Positions 19,850 through 31,500 of a stretch of DNA of 32,575 nucleotides are shown here, in pieces. Source of the DNA: Gnetum montanum (taxonomy: Eukaryota > Streptophyta > Gnetopsida > Gnetales > Gnetaceae); NCBI GenBank assembly GCA_015680685.1, contig MNCI01030046.1, positions 350,182 to 382,756 of the forward strand, given 5' to 3'. Below the pieces are notes generated by a model. It saw nothing but the letters and a program-made list of their open reading frames with translations, had not been told where the DNA came from and searched no databases. Positions within the stretch are counted from its first letter, which is position 1. Each line of letters starts with the position of its first letter. A program made the position numbers and the translations under genes.

Positions 19850-21470
19850 AGGCTTTTTATATTTTAATTATGCATCAAAGGAAAAGGCCCATTAAGCGAA
19901 TTGGCATAAACAATATTTCCATCTTCAAGGAAGGTTACAATGCTAATTTACAATAACATTTCAAGCCTTTAATGATGCTTGTACCACACATAACATAGAA
20001 AATGATTGGAAAAAGCTTAATCTATTTCCCAAGATACACATCAAGGAAGCGAAGAATTAGTATTGATCCTAGGAACCAGAATTTATCTAGAGATGGAGTA
20101 TAATGCTAGAGCTATTCAATGATAAATATCAAACATTCTCCAAGGTGTCCAAATTGAAAAAGTAGATTTAAGAGTGGAAGTAGGACAATTATAAATCCAT
20201 TGATATAACTTTGGATAGGTATCATTCTCTATTGCAAAAATGTCCAGGCCATGGATTTTATCAAAGAGAATAATTAAGACATATTATGATGGACTTAGAA
20301 ATAAAACTAGAGAGACCCTTGGGGTTTATATCCAAGGAAGATTATTTGAGATGAGAGTCCATTGGATCCAAAGGCTCATCAACTAGGTAGCACCAGAGCT
20401 TAAGAAGTAGAAAAGTCTAAAGGAATACAACAAAGATTTGTTTCTTTGTAAAAAGAAGATTTAGCTTTGTAAGCATGAAAAAAGCATTCTTAGAAGAAGT
20501 GATCTAGCAAAAAACCTTACTTATTTAAAAATCTATTATATGAATTTGTTTCTTTGTAAAAATAAGATTTGGCTTTGTAAGCATGAAAAAAGCATTCTTA
20601 GAAGAAGTGATCTAGGAAAAAACCTTACTTATTTAAAAATCTATTATATGAATTTTAGCTAAAATAGACAAGATGTGGGTTTCTAGCAATGAAAAATTTT
20701 AATCAACATTGAAGATTATAAAAGAGAAAATAGAGTGCGTTTGAGCTAAGGATAAAAATAAAATAAATAAGGATACATAAAGGGACTATTACTAGCACAA
20801 AGGAAAAGCATATGTAGTTGAAGAGGTTGTAGACTCTAATTCAGATGATGATGATTATAACATATACCAATAAAAGCATCGAAAGGATAGTTTCCTAGTT
20901 ATGTCATATCTTCAAGAATTTGGGTTCTATGCCTTGACCCCAGAATTTGATAAGAGGCAAATACCCATGAAGTTATCTTATCTACAAGTTAACTATCAAC
21001 AACCCTATCATCAACAATAGTATTATCCTAGTGGGGCTAAATTGCAACCTCAAAAGTACTATCAATCATAATGGCAAAACCCATAGTTATTGATGATGTC
21101 ATTACCTAGGTATCAGTATTCCTATAGACAACCGAATCCATATGAATACATTGACTTTTGATTCCATGAAACAAATCTTCATCATACACTTCTCATACTC
21201 ATTAGCACATCCAATCTCATGCTCTGAATCCTTTGCCACTTGCTTTGTCAATGCAAGATGAGATTCCTTCTTAGCGATAACAAAGAAATGCTACCTAAGC
21301 TATTAATTTATAAGGAAATGATAGATCAAACTATTCTAAGTACAAGCCTAGGAAACATCCTTTCTTTAGACCTACCAATCCACCTAAATCCATCCAAGAA
21401 TCCATGGATATGCATCCCACATCGACATCCTTTCATACCTTTCAAGAGTTGCCTTTAAACCAAAGCACAC
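19850..21470 (+). pseudogene. Decayed Ty3/gypsy gag (second element)
   Basis: Broken plus-strand frames show IMLELFNDKYQTFSKVSK near 20,100-20,155 and SLLQKCPGHGFYQRE near 20,225-20,270. These correspond to the capsid core of plant Ty3/gypsy gag (usually a LLRKCPHHG-like block). A Tyr/Gln/Pro-rich part follows near 20,980-21,150. There are many stops and frame changes. A 108-bp in-frame tandem duplication lies inside. Protease, RT, RNase H and integrase pieces follow in order on the same strand. Confidence 0.6.
20437..20652 (+). repeat. 108-bp tandem duplication within gag
   Basis: Copy 1 (20437-20544) and copy 2 (20545-20652) differ at only three or four positions. The period is divisible by three. 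The near identity is higher than the general decay of this element would suggest, so the duplication is probably younger than the insertion. Confidence 0.85.
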
Positions 21471-21479
21471 ATGTGCAAA

Positions 21480-21830
21480 TTGATATGTTGATTTATGTTG
21501 TAATTGACTGGATTAAACTAGATAACCTTCCTAGAGAGTGAAAAGATCTAGAAAGTCCTCTTATTTATTTGCAAATTGCAAGGAATGCACCAAGAAAAGC
21601 TTTATTAGACCTAGGTTCTAAGGTGAACTTAATCTCTCAAGAAATGTACAAAGCCTAGCACCTATCTCTATTAAAAAAGCGCAACATTAGTTCCTACCTA
21701 GTAGATTTCCTTGTGATCTATGTTAATAATTGCAAGGGGGGAATTTTCCATCATTATGGAAAAGGCTTGGCTAAGTACTGTTAATACCAAGCTAGGAATT
21801 AGAGATCTATCCTTGAAAATCTCTAAGAAA
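21480..21830 (+). pseudogene. Decayed aspartic protease (second element)
   Basis: The plus strand reads APRKALLDLGSKVNLIS near 21,590-21,640. It matches the retroelement protease active site (usually ALLDLGASVNLL), with the catalytic Asp and Gly kept. A later block (IVMEKAWLSTVNTKLGI, about 21,750-21,800) corresponds to the conserved LGRPWL region, here changed. Stops break the frame. Confidence 0.6.
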
Positions 21831-22379
21831 AATAAACATAGAAAAATAAAAAAAGAAGAGAGTTTCATGCATCAAGTACAATGATACAAGGTATAACTAC
21901 ATGTAGAGCACTTGGACTATGATATAGAAGAACATCATATCATGTAATTCATGTATAGAAATAGTGTGTATGAAAAATTGCCTATACATAGTAGCCATTA
22001 AACAAGAGGAAACTCAGTGGTAGGTAGCAGATGAGAGCTTCCAATCTAAAATTTGTATGGAAGCATCAGAAGCACTCACTAGCTTATACATTGAGAAGCT
22101 ACACCAAATGGAGGAAGTGAAGTAATAAATCTCCTAAGTTGGACATGTGAAACCAGAAAAAGATACTTATTGGGGAGAGTTGGAGATTCCATATGAACTT
22201 GCACCAAAACCTAATAAGCTTATAAAAATCTAGAGTATGATTTTCATTTTCAAGAAGATTACTACCAGAGTATGATTTTCTTGAAAATAAAAATCCAGTA
22301 ATAATCAATGTAGAGCTTATAGAAAAGTAGAAAAATAAGTTGTTGGAAGTTGTGAATAAGTGATCAGTAACCTTTGCAT

Positions 22380-23140
22380 AGCCTTATGATGAGATCACCA
22401 GAATTGATTCTTGTATATGCTAACACCTCATATAAGTCAATCCTTCCATTAAGCCCAAATGTCAACCCCAATATAGATTGAATTCAAAATTGAAAAAAGT
22501 TGTAAAGAAAGAAATTGAAAAAATACTGAAGTCTAGATTTATCTATCATATGGTGGACAATGAGTGGGTGAGTCTACTTGTGATTATGCCCAAGAAGAGA
22601 GGCTAATGGATGATTTACATCAATTTCAAGCTGTTGAACATTGCAACATTCGAAGATCACTTTCTATTACCATTTGTTGATCTATTGCTAGACACCATTG
22701 TAGGTTATATATAGCACAACTTATTGGATGATTATAGTAGAGATGACCAAATCCAAATTACATTAAAGGACCATGCCAAGATCATATTCATGAGTTTCTA
22801 GGAAACTTTTGCATAAAAAAAGATGCCATTTGAATTGTGCAATGCACTTGCTACCTTCCAATGCTTGGTTCTAAGCATCTTTCAAATGTATATTGGAAGT
22901 GATATTGAAGTCTTTATGTATGACTCATTCATCTACGACTTTGATTTTGAACAAGTGCTAGACCAATTAGAATGAGTGCAAAAGAGGTGTGTAGCAATTT
23001 AAAAATAAATTGGGAAAAAAAGTCATCTCATGGTTCAAGGAAGCATGGTTTTGGGTAGAGTCTTTGAAAAAGGGATTGAAGTTGATCCAGAGAAGATCAA
23101 GGTTCTTTAAGTGTTGGCACATTTCAGCCATTTCATGGAG
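22380..23140 (+). pseudogene. Decayed Ty3/gypsy reverse transcriptase (second element)
   Basis: On the plus strand, PKCQPQYRLNSKLKKVVKKE (about 22,455-22,515), WVSLLVIMPKKRG, ATFEDHFLLPFVDLLLD and KKMPFELCNALATFQ follow each other as in RT domains 1-4 of plant Ty3/gypsy elements. The catalytic box, normally Y-x-D-D, reads FMYDSFIY and has lost an Asp. TAG stands where Trp is usual and TAA where Tyr is usual (FxETFAxKKMPF), so decay is by many routes. The frame then runs to EVDPEKIKVL near 23,100 and homology ends at about 23,110-23,140. The sequence that should follow is found 3.4 kb away at 26,579. Confidence 0.8.
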
Positions 23141-23330
23141 CAGCAATTGATTAAGAAAAGTTTAGTATAAAATTTTATTCTAAAATTCTAGAGTTAAAAG
23201 GTTATTGCGTTAGCAAAACTACTCTTGCACGTACAGTGTATATAAGTCTGGAAAATGCAGATGATTTCAGATTTTGCAGTGTTGTGTTGGTAATTCACTG
23301 AGTTCAAAAAGAATGTAAAGAATGTTTAAG

Positions 23331-24239
23331 CTTATTCAGAGACAAGACTTAATAGTTTTGAGCTCATTATTTTGTGCAATAAGAGAATATGATTCATCTT
23401 TAAAACATGCAACTGCTGCATCACAAGAGTCATTTTCCAGCTCCATGCACTTCCTTGCACACTTGTAGCCAGCCTGATGCTTTGCATTCCAACAAGAGTG
23501 GGCTTTGCTTTCTCAGAAAATAACCAACGTTTGCAATTAGCAACAGACAATGAAATTAGGTGCTTGACTCTTGTTTTTCTTCAAGGGAAATTCAGCTGAA
23601 AGATTTGGATAATACTGCCATATTCAACCGTGAACAAGAGTTGAGCGGGAAAAAGGATAATTGATGTGGATGGCAATGCATCTCTTAGTGAATGGCTACA
23701 ATTTTTTTTTATGGAAAAATGACCCTCTGAATGCAGAGAAGGCTTTTGAGAAGGCATGCTTAACGTGGCCTGCAGAAGCTTGCTTGCATATAATTCACGG
23801 TGTCATCTATATGGAAATTGCAAGGAATTTTCCCAGCTCTGCTGTGTTGAATAAAGCTCTTCAAAGTCTTGAAACTGCAAAACGGTTCAGCTGCTTGCCG
23901 TTACCTTATGTTTCTTTAATGCTTGGTCGGGCACAGGCCAGTCTTGGGCAAGGACAGAATAAGTGGAAACAAAACCTTGGCTTTGAATCTTTAGCCTGGG
24001 CTACAGAAATATTGTTTCAGGGACACATGCAGTTACAAGCATATCCAAACAGAGCCATACAAGCATATCCAAACAGAGCCATGAAATCAAGGGGATCTGC
24101 AACCAGAGATAGGGTTGCAGAGGCAGATAAACGTATCTTTGAAACATCAAGATATTCACGGCAATGGCTTCTGCAGGCGCTGCACTTAAATCCGGCTTGT
24201 CCACGTTACTGGGAAGCTGTCACCCAGAAATTTTTTTGA
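23331..24239 (+). pseudogene. Fragment resembling SKI3/TTC37-type TPR protein
   Basis: A plus-strand frame at 23331-23560 reads QRQDLIVLSSLFCAIREYDS and then SLKHATAASQESFSSS before stops. The frame at 23661-24239 has AEKAFEKACLTWPAEACLH, LNKALQSLETAKRF and PLPYVSLMLGRAQASLG, and ends QWLLQALHLNPACPRYWEAV. These are TPR-like helices, and the sequence resembles the C-terminal part of plant SKI3 (TTC37), the scaffold of the Ski complex that feeds RNA to the exosome. This is recognition from memory. Stops and changes of frame show it is not a working gene. No introns are evident, so a processed copy or exon pieces are possible. It lies inside the interrupted Ty3/gypsy element and has a higher GC content than the surrounding sequence. 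Confidence 0.5.
24036..24083 (+). repeat. 24-bp tandem duplication in the TPR-like fragment
   Basis: CAAGCATATCCAAACAGAGC plus CATA/CATG occurs twice with period 24, adding eight residues (AYPNRAIQ) in frame. Confidence 0.85.
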
Positions 24240-24289
24240 TGACCAAATTTTCCTTCCACCTGAACCTATTATGACAACAAAGCCACACG

Positions 24290-24830
24290 CGTAAGCCAGT
24301 GGGATAAGCCTCCAAAATTGCTGGCAATAGGGCAGAAACAAGAACCTACAACGTTGCAGGTTACTCCACAAGAACAGGCCTAGCAACGTATGCCATAGAA
24401 GAACCCACAATATCCTTCTCAGTCCTTGCAAGCACAGCATATGCAATCTGTACAGCCAAACATGCCAAAACCAGAGTCTTCATTTGCCCCGAACCCAGAG
24501 GAGTAAATCCCTCGCATACAGGATTGGATAGTAGGTGCTGCTAATTACGTGGGTGTGCTCAAGGAAAAATATCGCAGCTCACAAGGCGCAGCTGTTAGGC
24601 CATCGCCCTGTTTCAGCATGTTTCTGATCACTTCTGCACAACTACAAAGCAAAAACTGCTGCCTGCTGCGCTTCCGGCTTGGACTGTTACCGGAAAACAC
24701 TGACTTAAGTTGGAACTTGTTGGCAGTATTACAGAAAACAAAGTGGCAGTACGTGGCAACAGGGGGCTGGTTTTCAAAAGCAGCTGCAAAGAAGCCACTG
24801 AAGCAGTAACAGAGACCAACCCAGAATAGG
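24290..24830 (+). pseudogene. Gln/Pro-rich coding fragment, unknown
   Basis: A plus-strand frame different from the TPR-like one reads KPPKLLAIGQKQEPTTLQ, NPQYPSQSLQAQHMQSVQP and then IPRIQDWIVGAANYVGVLKE, broken by TAG near 24,388 and 24,399 and TAA near 24,505. Codon use looks protein-like, but I do not recognise the family. It may be the disordered part of a second host gene, or a distal exon of the same source gene as the TPR-like fragment. Confidence 0.4.
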
Positions 24831-25019
24831 GACAAGGCCTGGCGTACAGCAAGCTGGGCAGTTTGGAAAAATGCATAACATAATTTTTACTAAAGTTGCA
24901 AGAATATGCAGCTGAATCTTTTGGGTAGACTTTGTAAGTCAAACACATTTTTTTAGCTTTACAAGAGGCAATTCGCTGTCGGCAGTGTGGTACCATTTCC
25001 CATGTACAATGGTAGGGTT

Positions 25020-26578
25020 ACCAAGCGGGAAGCAAGGACATAAAAATGCTTGTGCAACTCAAGTTATGGAAGAATATACTTATTTTATTTTTTAAAAAAT
25101 ATGTATTACTATTTAAAAAAGAAATGGAAGTTATGGGACACTTGTTCAAAGTTCCACATGAATTGAACAATGGTAGGTATAATTAACCATCTGGATAGTT
25201 GTAACTACCAAGCGTGACACTTGGCAACTATAGCATTAATTTCTAAGGAAGTTGTAACTTATGATGGTAGTTATAACTAAACTTTACTAATGATTGTAAC
25301 TAACCTTAACCTCCTATGATGATGGTAACTACCTTGAAGCCACTATAAAAGGGTTTTAGGGGTAGAATTCAAGGAGGAGAGGATTTTGGAAGATTTGGGT
25401 AGAGCAACTTTGAAGAATTGTTGAAGATTTTTTGTAAAGCATGGCTTGCTAAAGACATTAATTCAACTACTTTGTTTTAATCCTGTGAGTTTATTTTTTC
25501 CTATTTTGTTTTAGTTACTTAGCTAATGGTTTAGATAGTATCGTGCTTGACATTTAATTTTGGAATTTTTCTAGGTTGCCTTTATAGCTTTATTTTTTGC
25601 GCAATATTAGACTTCTATTAAAGTTTGCCATAAAAGAGCTTATGTTGTTGAAAAGCCTCTAGAACAATTTAATAGTAATGTCTTAATGAGATTGTCTATT
25701 TTGATCATAGAGGATCTAGAAAAATCTTTGGTATTTTGAGACAATTGAAATAGTCTCTTTGTTTTAAAATGTATTGCCTTGGTATTTCAATCCTGAAATT
25801 GTCAAATTTTTTGAAAGCTTTGTTGAATATAATTCTTGACAACAATTAACTAGCCAAAATAAAAGCTCATACTTTGTCATTTACAAAGCATTTTTGGTAG
25901 CATAATAAGATTGTCCTTTACAAAATTGCTTGTTGAGCGTAGAGGGCTTGAACAATTTGTAGTTAGAATGAATTAGAATAGCTTTATTGCGAAGTGTTTC
26001 CTCATGTTAATTTATCTTGCTTAAATATTTGTGATTTCACACAAATTTGCTTTCTTTTTTTTTTCTCTTTCTAAGTCCATTAAATTTCACTCTAGTTCTA
26101 GTTTTCTTGTGGAATTTTTTCTCTAGGGAAAATTAGGAGTAAATTGGTAGAATTGTGCTAAAATGTTTTTGCAAAATTTTATTTGTTATAAGTAATGTAC
26201 TATAGGGACTATATAGACTAAGTGACTTGACAAAATAGGAACTTTTAACAACTCACTGTATTTGACCAAGTTAGCTGAATTTCTTTTATGATAGCCAATT
26301 ATAGTTTCATACACAACCCAACTATTTCAACATTCACAACAACAAACACATACTCACGTTTAGTTTGTTTCATAACATTGAGTTTATTTAGAGGTATCTG
26401 GGCCTTGGTGTTACCAGAGACCAACAAACACCTAAACTTTGTTTGAAAAACACCTTCACTTCCAGTGACTCCCAAAGTCACGAGACTTGGAGGCCCCCAA
26501 TGTTGACGGTTCCAAACAATCACCAACACTAAGGAATTACACAAAGAACTTAGAAAATAAAGTATGAGGCTAGTCTTT
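25020..26578. other. AT-rich insert part, no gene seen
   Basis: This holds a promoter-like block at 25198-25350 and otherwise AT-rich sequence. Near 26,480-26,500 CTTGGAGGCCCCCAA precedes TGTTGACGG, which looks like a polypurine tract followed by an LTR start, but no LTR partner was found. Confidence 0.45.
25198..25350 (+). promoter_or_regulatory. Promoter-like block with GTAACTA words and TATA box
   Basis: Five variants of GTAACTA or TATAACTAA occur between 25198 and 25334, followed by CACTATAAAAGGG (TATAAAA at 25344-25350). This resembles U3 with MYB-type sites (AACTAAC), so the block may come from an LTR or from a host promoter. Confidence 0.4.
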
Positions 26579-27060
26579 GGATACATAGGGTACTATTAAC
26601 ACTTCGTTAAGAATTTTTCTCACATCACAAAAAATTTTGTAGAACTTGCAAAAAAGAATTTTCCTGTTTTTTAAACAAAGAAGTATGAGAAGGTGTTTAA
26701 GCTTCTCAAAATGAAGCTTGTGAAAACTCCAATTTTACAAGCACCTAATTGGCCTAGACCATTTCACATCATGACTGATGCATCTAACTATGTATTAGAG
26801 AATGTGCTCATGCAGATGAATGACCAAAAACATCCATATTACATTCATTACATGAGGAGAAGCATCATATGTGCACAACTAAACTACAATACAATAGAAA
26901 AAAAATTGATGATGGTGTATGCTCTTAAGAAGTTCAAGCACTATGTGCTTAGATATCCCATCTTTGTATACACTAATGATAGTGCAATCAGGTTTGTTAT
27001 GAATAAGGCAATAGTGAGCCCACAAATCATTTGATGGTTGGTAATCTTTCAAGAATTTAA
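26579..27060 (+). pseudogene. Decayed RT end and RNase H (second element)
   Basis: From 26579 the plus frame reads GYIGYY, TAA, HFVKNFSHITKNFVELAKKN, which is the RT connection region that should directly follow the part ending near 23,110. After another TAA comes VKTPILQAPNWPRPFHIMTD. The open frame continues with the RNase H-like DAS motif, Q-LNY-TIEKKLMMVYALKKF and HYVLRYPIFVYTND. RNase H removes the RNA template during reverse transcription. ASNYVLENVLMQ replaces the usual AS-xAxGAVLxQ. The frame ends at 27032 and is in the same strand and order as the upstream pieces. Confidence 0.78.
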
Positions 27061-27099
27061 TATCAAAATGATAGAATAAAGGGGTCTTAAAAAATTATT

Positions 27100-28560
27100 G
27101 TAGATCATTTATCAAGATTACAATGGGACAATTGATGCCTCTATCTAATCAATTTCCTAATGAACCATTATTTACAAACTAAGGCTACTTTGATGTTCTC
27201 ATTAGCAACCATTTCTTGATGTGTAGATCACATCATGTATTTAAAGGAGCAAATGGTTCCTATTTAATTTTGCAAATGCAGGATCCAGTAATTTTTACAC
27301 CAAGTCAAACACTTCATGGAAATATAGGAAAATCTCTACAAAATCTGTGTTAATAGCTTGTGTGCTAGTATGTTCCAAAGGAGAACCAATTGATAGATCT
27401 CTAGAATGCACATGAAGGACCTTGTAAAGATCACTCCATGGAAAGAAGGACAACTATCAAGTTTCTTATAGCTAGTTACTTCTAGTCAACTATCTTTTGC
27501 AATGTGCATAAATTTTAAAGTCTTGCAAATGTTGTCAACGTGATTGTGGAGTATCAACAAGATTTAAGGGACCACAACAATGGATATAATCATTAGAGAC
27601 TTTTGATCCATGGGGAATTGACTTCATCAGCCTATCATCTCTTCTTTAAATGAAAAATCTTATATAATTTTTGTTGTCAACTATTATACAAAGTGTGAAG
27701 CAGTTGCAGTAACTGATTGCATTGCAACAACTACAACTAAATTCTTTAAGCATCATGTGGTAAATAGGTTCGGTGTTTTACGAGTGCTAATATTAGATAA
27801 TGGAACACACTTTATAGGACTAACATTCAAAAGTAGCTGTAAGGCTTAGGGATAAAACATGTGCTAACCACACCATACCACTCTTAAGCAAATGGAAAAG
27901 TCAAAGTCACAAATTGTAAATGAACATGCATATTGATGCATATATTTAGTAAGTATAGAAAGGATTGAAGCATCAAATTTAATGATGCTCTTTGGGCTTA
28001 TAGATCCACCTAGAAAATTTCTATTAGTTATTCTCCTTGTGAGTTAGTGTATGAGAAATTTCCCAAACTACCAATACAAGTGGAACTTTGTACACTTAAT
28101 ACTAGCTGTGACTTAGACATGGATCTAACCTTGACATAATGTGAAAGGTTGATACACTTAAATATGCTAAGTGAGAATAGAATGATAACAATCATGTATA
28201 ATGAAGTTCATAAAGTATACGCCAAGAAAAGAAACAACCTAAAAATTAAACATCTATACCTTCAAGTAGGAGACAAGGTTCTTTATTAAAACTTAAATCA
28301 TATACCTTAATGTACTAAATTTCAAATGCGTTGGAAGATATTCTACTTAGTTCTCATGATCTATAGGTCTAGTGTACTACAAATTTATCACCCATCCAAT
28401 CCACATAAACTTATCCTAGAAACTTTACAATAGATAAAGCCATTTCGAGGGCCTTACCAACCCAATGCCTCAATTACTTCCATAAGTTCCATCACTAAAT
28501 CCATCTTCTGCGTCTCCTCCTTGATTCCAAATCATGGGGAAGATCCTTTGAATCAAGATG
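27100..28560 (+). pseudogene. Decayed integrase and C-terminal region (second element)
   Basis: Plus-strand frames show a damaged zinc finger (about 27,500-27,560), then FDPWGIDFIS with the first catalytic Asp and SYIIFVVNYYTKCEAVAV. FGVLRVLILDNGTHF carries the second Asp. The third site reads ANGKVKVTN where ANGQVEVTN is usual, so the catalytic Glu is lost. DALWAYRST and SPCELVYEKFPKLPIQVEL follow. LQVGDKVLY near 28,260 and FQMRWKIFYLVL near 28,320 belong to the C-terminal domain. Many stops and frameshifts occur. No 3' LTR could be defined further right. Confidence 0.75.
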
Positions 28561-31500
28561 GATGCATTTTCATCTTTATTTTACAATTTCTATAACATTT
28601 TGGTTCTTCATATATTCTCCATTTCTTACTACCTTCAACTTTATTTTATAATTTTTATAATTTTATAATTTCTTCTAGTCATTTCAAATCTTTTTTTTGT
28701 TAATAAATGATAATCAACTTTGTTATTATAATTATGCCATATGCCATCAAATTGTTGAAATATTAATTATGCAAAGTAGTGAGATCACATCATCCATCTA
28801 TTCATGTCTATGAATAAGAAGTTCTTATTAGAGAAGTAATTTAGTTTCTTAGCACATTTAAAAGTAAAAGTAACTCATGCTCATCATGCCTTGACAAAAT
28901 GAGGAAGGACTAAGAGGGTTGGAAAAGGGTGTGACATCAAGGGAATTTGTTGAATTTTTAAACCTTCTCCATGATCCCAATACTGTACTTGAATATGCTA
29001 TCACTCATGTTTTAATTGTTTGAGGAAATATCTATTTATAATAATATGTTACCTTACTATGGCACTAGAACGACATGTTACCCATGCTTGAAGGTAGTTT
29101 ATCTAGTAAGGGTAAATTAATACATACATCAAAGTTCATTCTTGGGGTACCATTAGAAAGATATGTGACCCATGCCTAAAGGCACCCCTCTATCCAATTA
29201 TCAAGATCCCTAAATCACACGTTAATAATTAATTGTATATTTTTCAAATTTTCTTGCTTGAGGGATGGAATCTTCATATGGTTGTGGTTGGTCTCATGGT
29301 GATGGACCCAAGAAGATGCAATTTGATGTCACTAGAAGTGATATGGATTTGGCTTGAAATTTAGTTAGAAAGGTATAATGGTCACTTTAATCATGCTCTA
29401 CATGAAGAATTCATTGTGACCATGGTAGGGTACCTCATGTCTTAGATTTTGTAATCCCTTCTAAATTCATTTCACCAAAATAATATGCTTAATTATAATA
29501 CTAGTGGTTTTGTTTAGTATAGTACAAGGTTTCGATAACATCAGCTGCATGTGTATTGGAATATTAGTTGGATTAGCATTCAATTTTCAAGATGCCCATG
29601 GACTCCTTGTAAGATGGTTTTACAAGAGTATTATAGCTAGGAGCTTGCTATGGAGAGGATCCACTTGTATAACTCTTATTAATCTCATCCATGGATCGAA
29701 TTCATAATTCATGAACTTTTAAGCATTACAATTCTTACCCTTATGTATCATCATTTGATTAATTTTCCTTCATTTTATTGAATTTTGTGATAAAAAACCT
29801 TTGAAAACCCTAAATTCTAGTTGATTTTAAAGCTTCTACTTATTTTCATGCAATATTTGAACATTTTTTGAACATCCAAGGCATCTTTTATGGCCTATGA
29901 ATATTTTAATGACTATAATTTAATCCAAAAAATTCTTAAGAAAATTCCTTGCAGATAGACCAAACATTGAGAACACTTTAGATTTTAGTCTTGTTGATGT
30001 ACCAATGTTGTTGTAGGAGGCTTCATTGATGCATTTCCATTAACACTGTATAAAAATTCTATACATATGCATTAACCATTTGTGAAATTTTCACTTATTT
30101 TCAATTTTGCAAAATAATTTTTTGCAATTTTTAGAGCCTAGAACTTCCCAATGCCATAAGTTGTTGACATTTGATTAAACCCATTTAAAAACTTGTAAGC
30201 TCATGTATTTGAGATCTATGTTGTAGGACCTACTATACAATGATTTGAAAAATTTTGAAAAATCCTATTTTAGAAAAACTAAGGTAACTTGTGCTAAAAA
30301 TGACTTAAAATTAATTAAATGTTGAAATGATCTAACTATCTTAGGGGCTTTGAGACCCTAAAACACAATCATCCAAGAACATTACCACTCAAATTTTCTA
30401 AACATGGGTTAATCCTAAGGATAATGAAGAACCAAACTCTTATAAAATCATTCGAAAAATAACAATTGAACATTAATTTAATTATAGATGATATCAAAGA
30501 GAGTCCCCAAGGTAAGTGATCCATCTTGACAAAGGGAGAAGAGATCACGAGGCATGGAAGGATGTGAACATGAGTAGTCATAAGAGAAAGAAGCCACACA
30601 TACAATAGGATCCACAACGAAGGAACCAAAGGTGGAATTTGTTAGGTAGATTCCTCTTGCTAATATTGAACGATGAGATAGGATGAGGCACTACAATGAA
30701 GACCTACTCTATAGGTGACCCTCATGGAGATGTGTCTGGAGAAGAATTGCATAAAGAAAAACTAGAGCTTAGTACTTTAAGATTCTATGCTTAGATCATT
30801 CTTGGAGTTTGCACCCCAAGATATTTGTAAGTAGCTACAATCATCTCCTCTTTCATCCATCATCTCAACTAATGTGGAGTAATACATGTGCAAGATATAT
30901 CTCTTATGGAATAATTGATAAAAGGATACAACTATTAAGATCAAGAACATAACCATATCCTACTCCATTGATGCAATCACAAAGGCCTTGGAAATCCCTA
31001 AAGTAGGGAATAAGTTGTAGAGATGTCCATCCATTCTAATTCAAAGGCCAAAAAGGAATGGATACAAAGAACATGTGAAGTTGATAGAAAATAATATGAC
31101 ACACTCACTTAAGTAGAAAGAATCTACTTTAAGATTTTCTTGTACCACATTAATCCCATGGTACAATCCAACAAGGTTACATAGTTCTTTGCAAGGGCAT
31201 GTGCAACTCTTAGTAGGAAATTCCCTATTAACTTGCCCTAACTAATCTTTATAGAAATAGAAAATTGCTTTAAGGAAAATAAGGACATGAAGATGGTATT
31301 CTTTAAATGTATTTTTTAAAAAATTTGCAAAAGAGGATAGATCACCTACTATTTTGATGATGTCATTCATAGATTCGCAATTGTATCATGCTAAGAAATG
31401 ATGAAGGAAAGCCTCTACTGAGGTGTGGACATTAAAGTAGAAGCCAAAACTGGTAGTGTGGAAGAAGGATCTAGTATACCAAAAATATAGTAGACAACTA

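Noticed and set aside
22246-22288. 11-bp inverted repeat (ATTTTCAAGAA / TTCTTGAAAAT) in the second element
   Set aside because: The sequence is low-complexity and AT-rich, and the surrounding AGAGTATGATTTTC is also directly repeated. A local slippage or foldback event is enough to explain it.
26480-26555. LTR start (TGTTGACGG) after a polypurine-like tract
   Set aside because: RT homology of the older element resumes only about 80 bp later, and no matching LTR copy is visible in the window. It is kept only as a remark.
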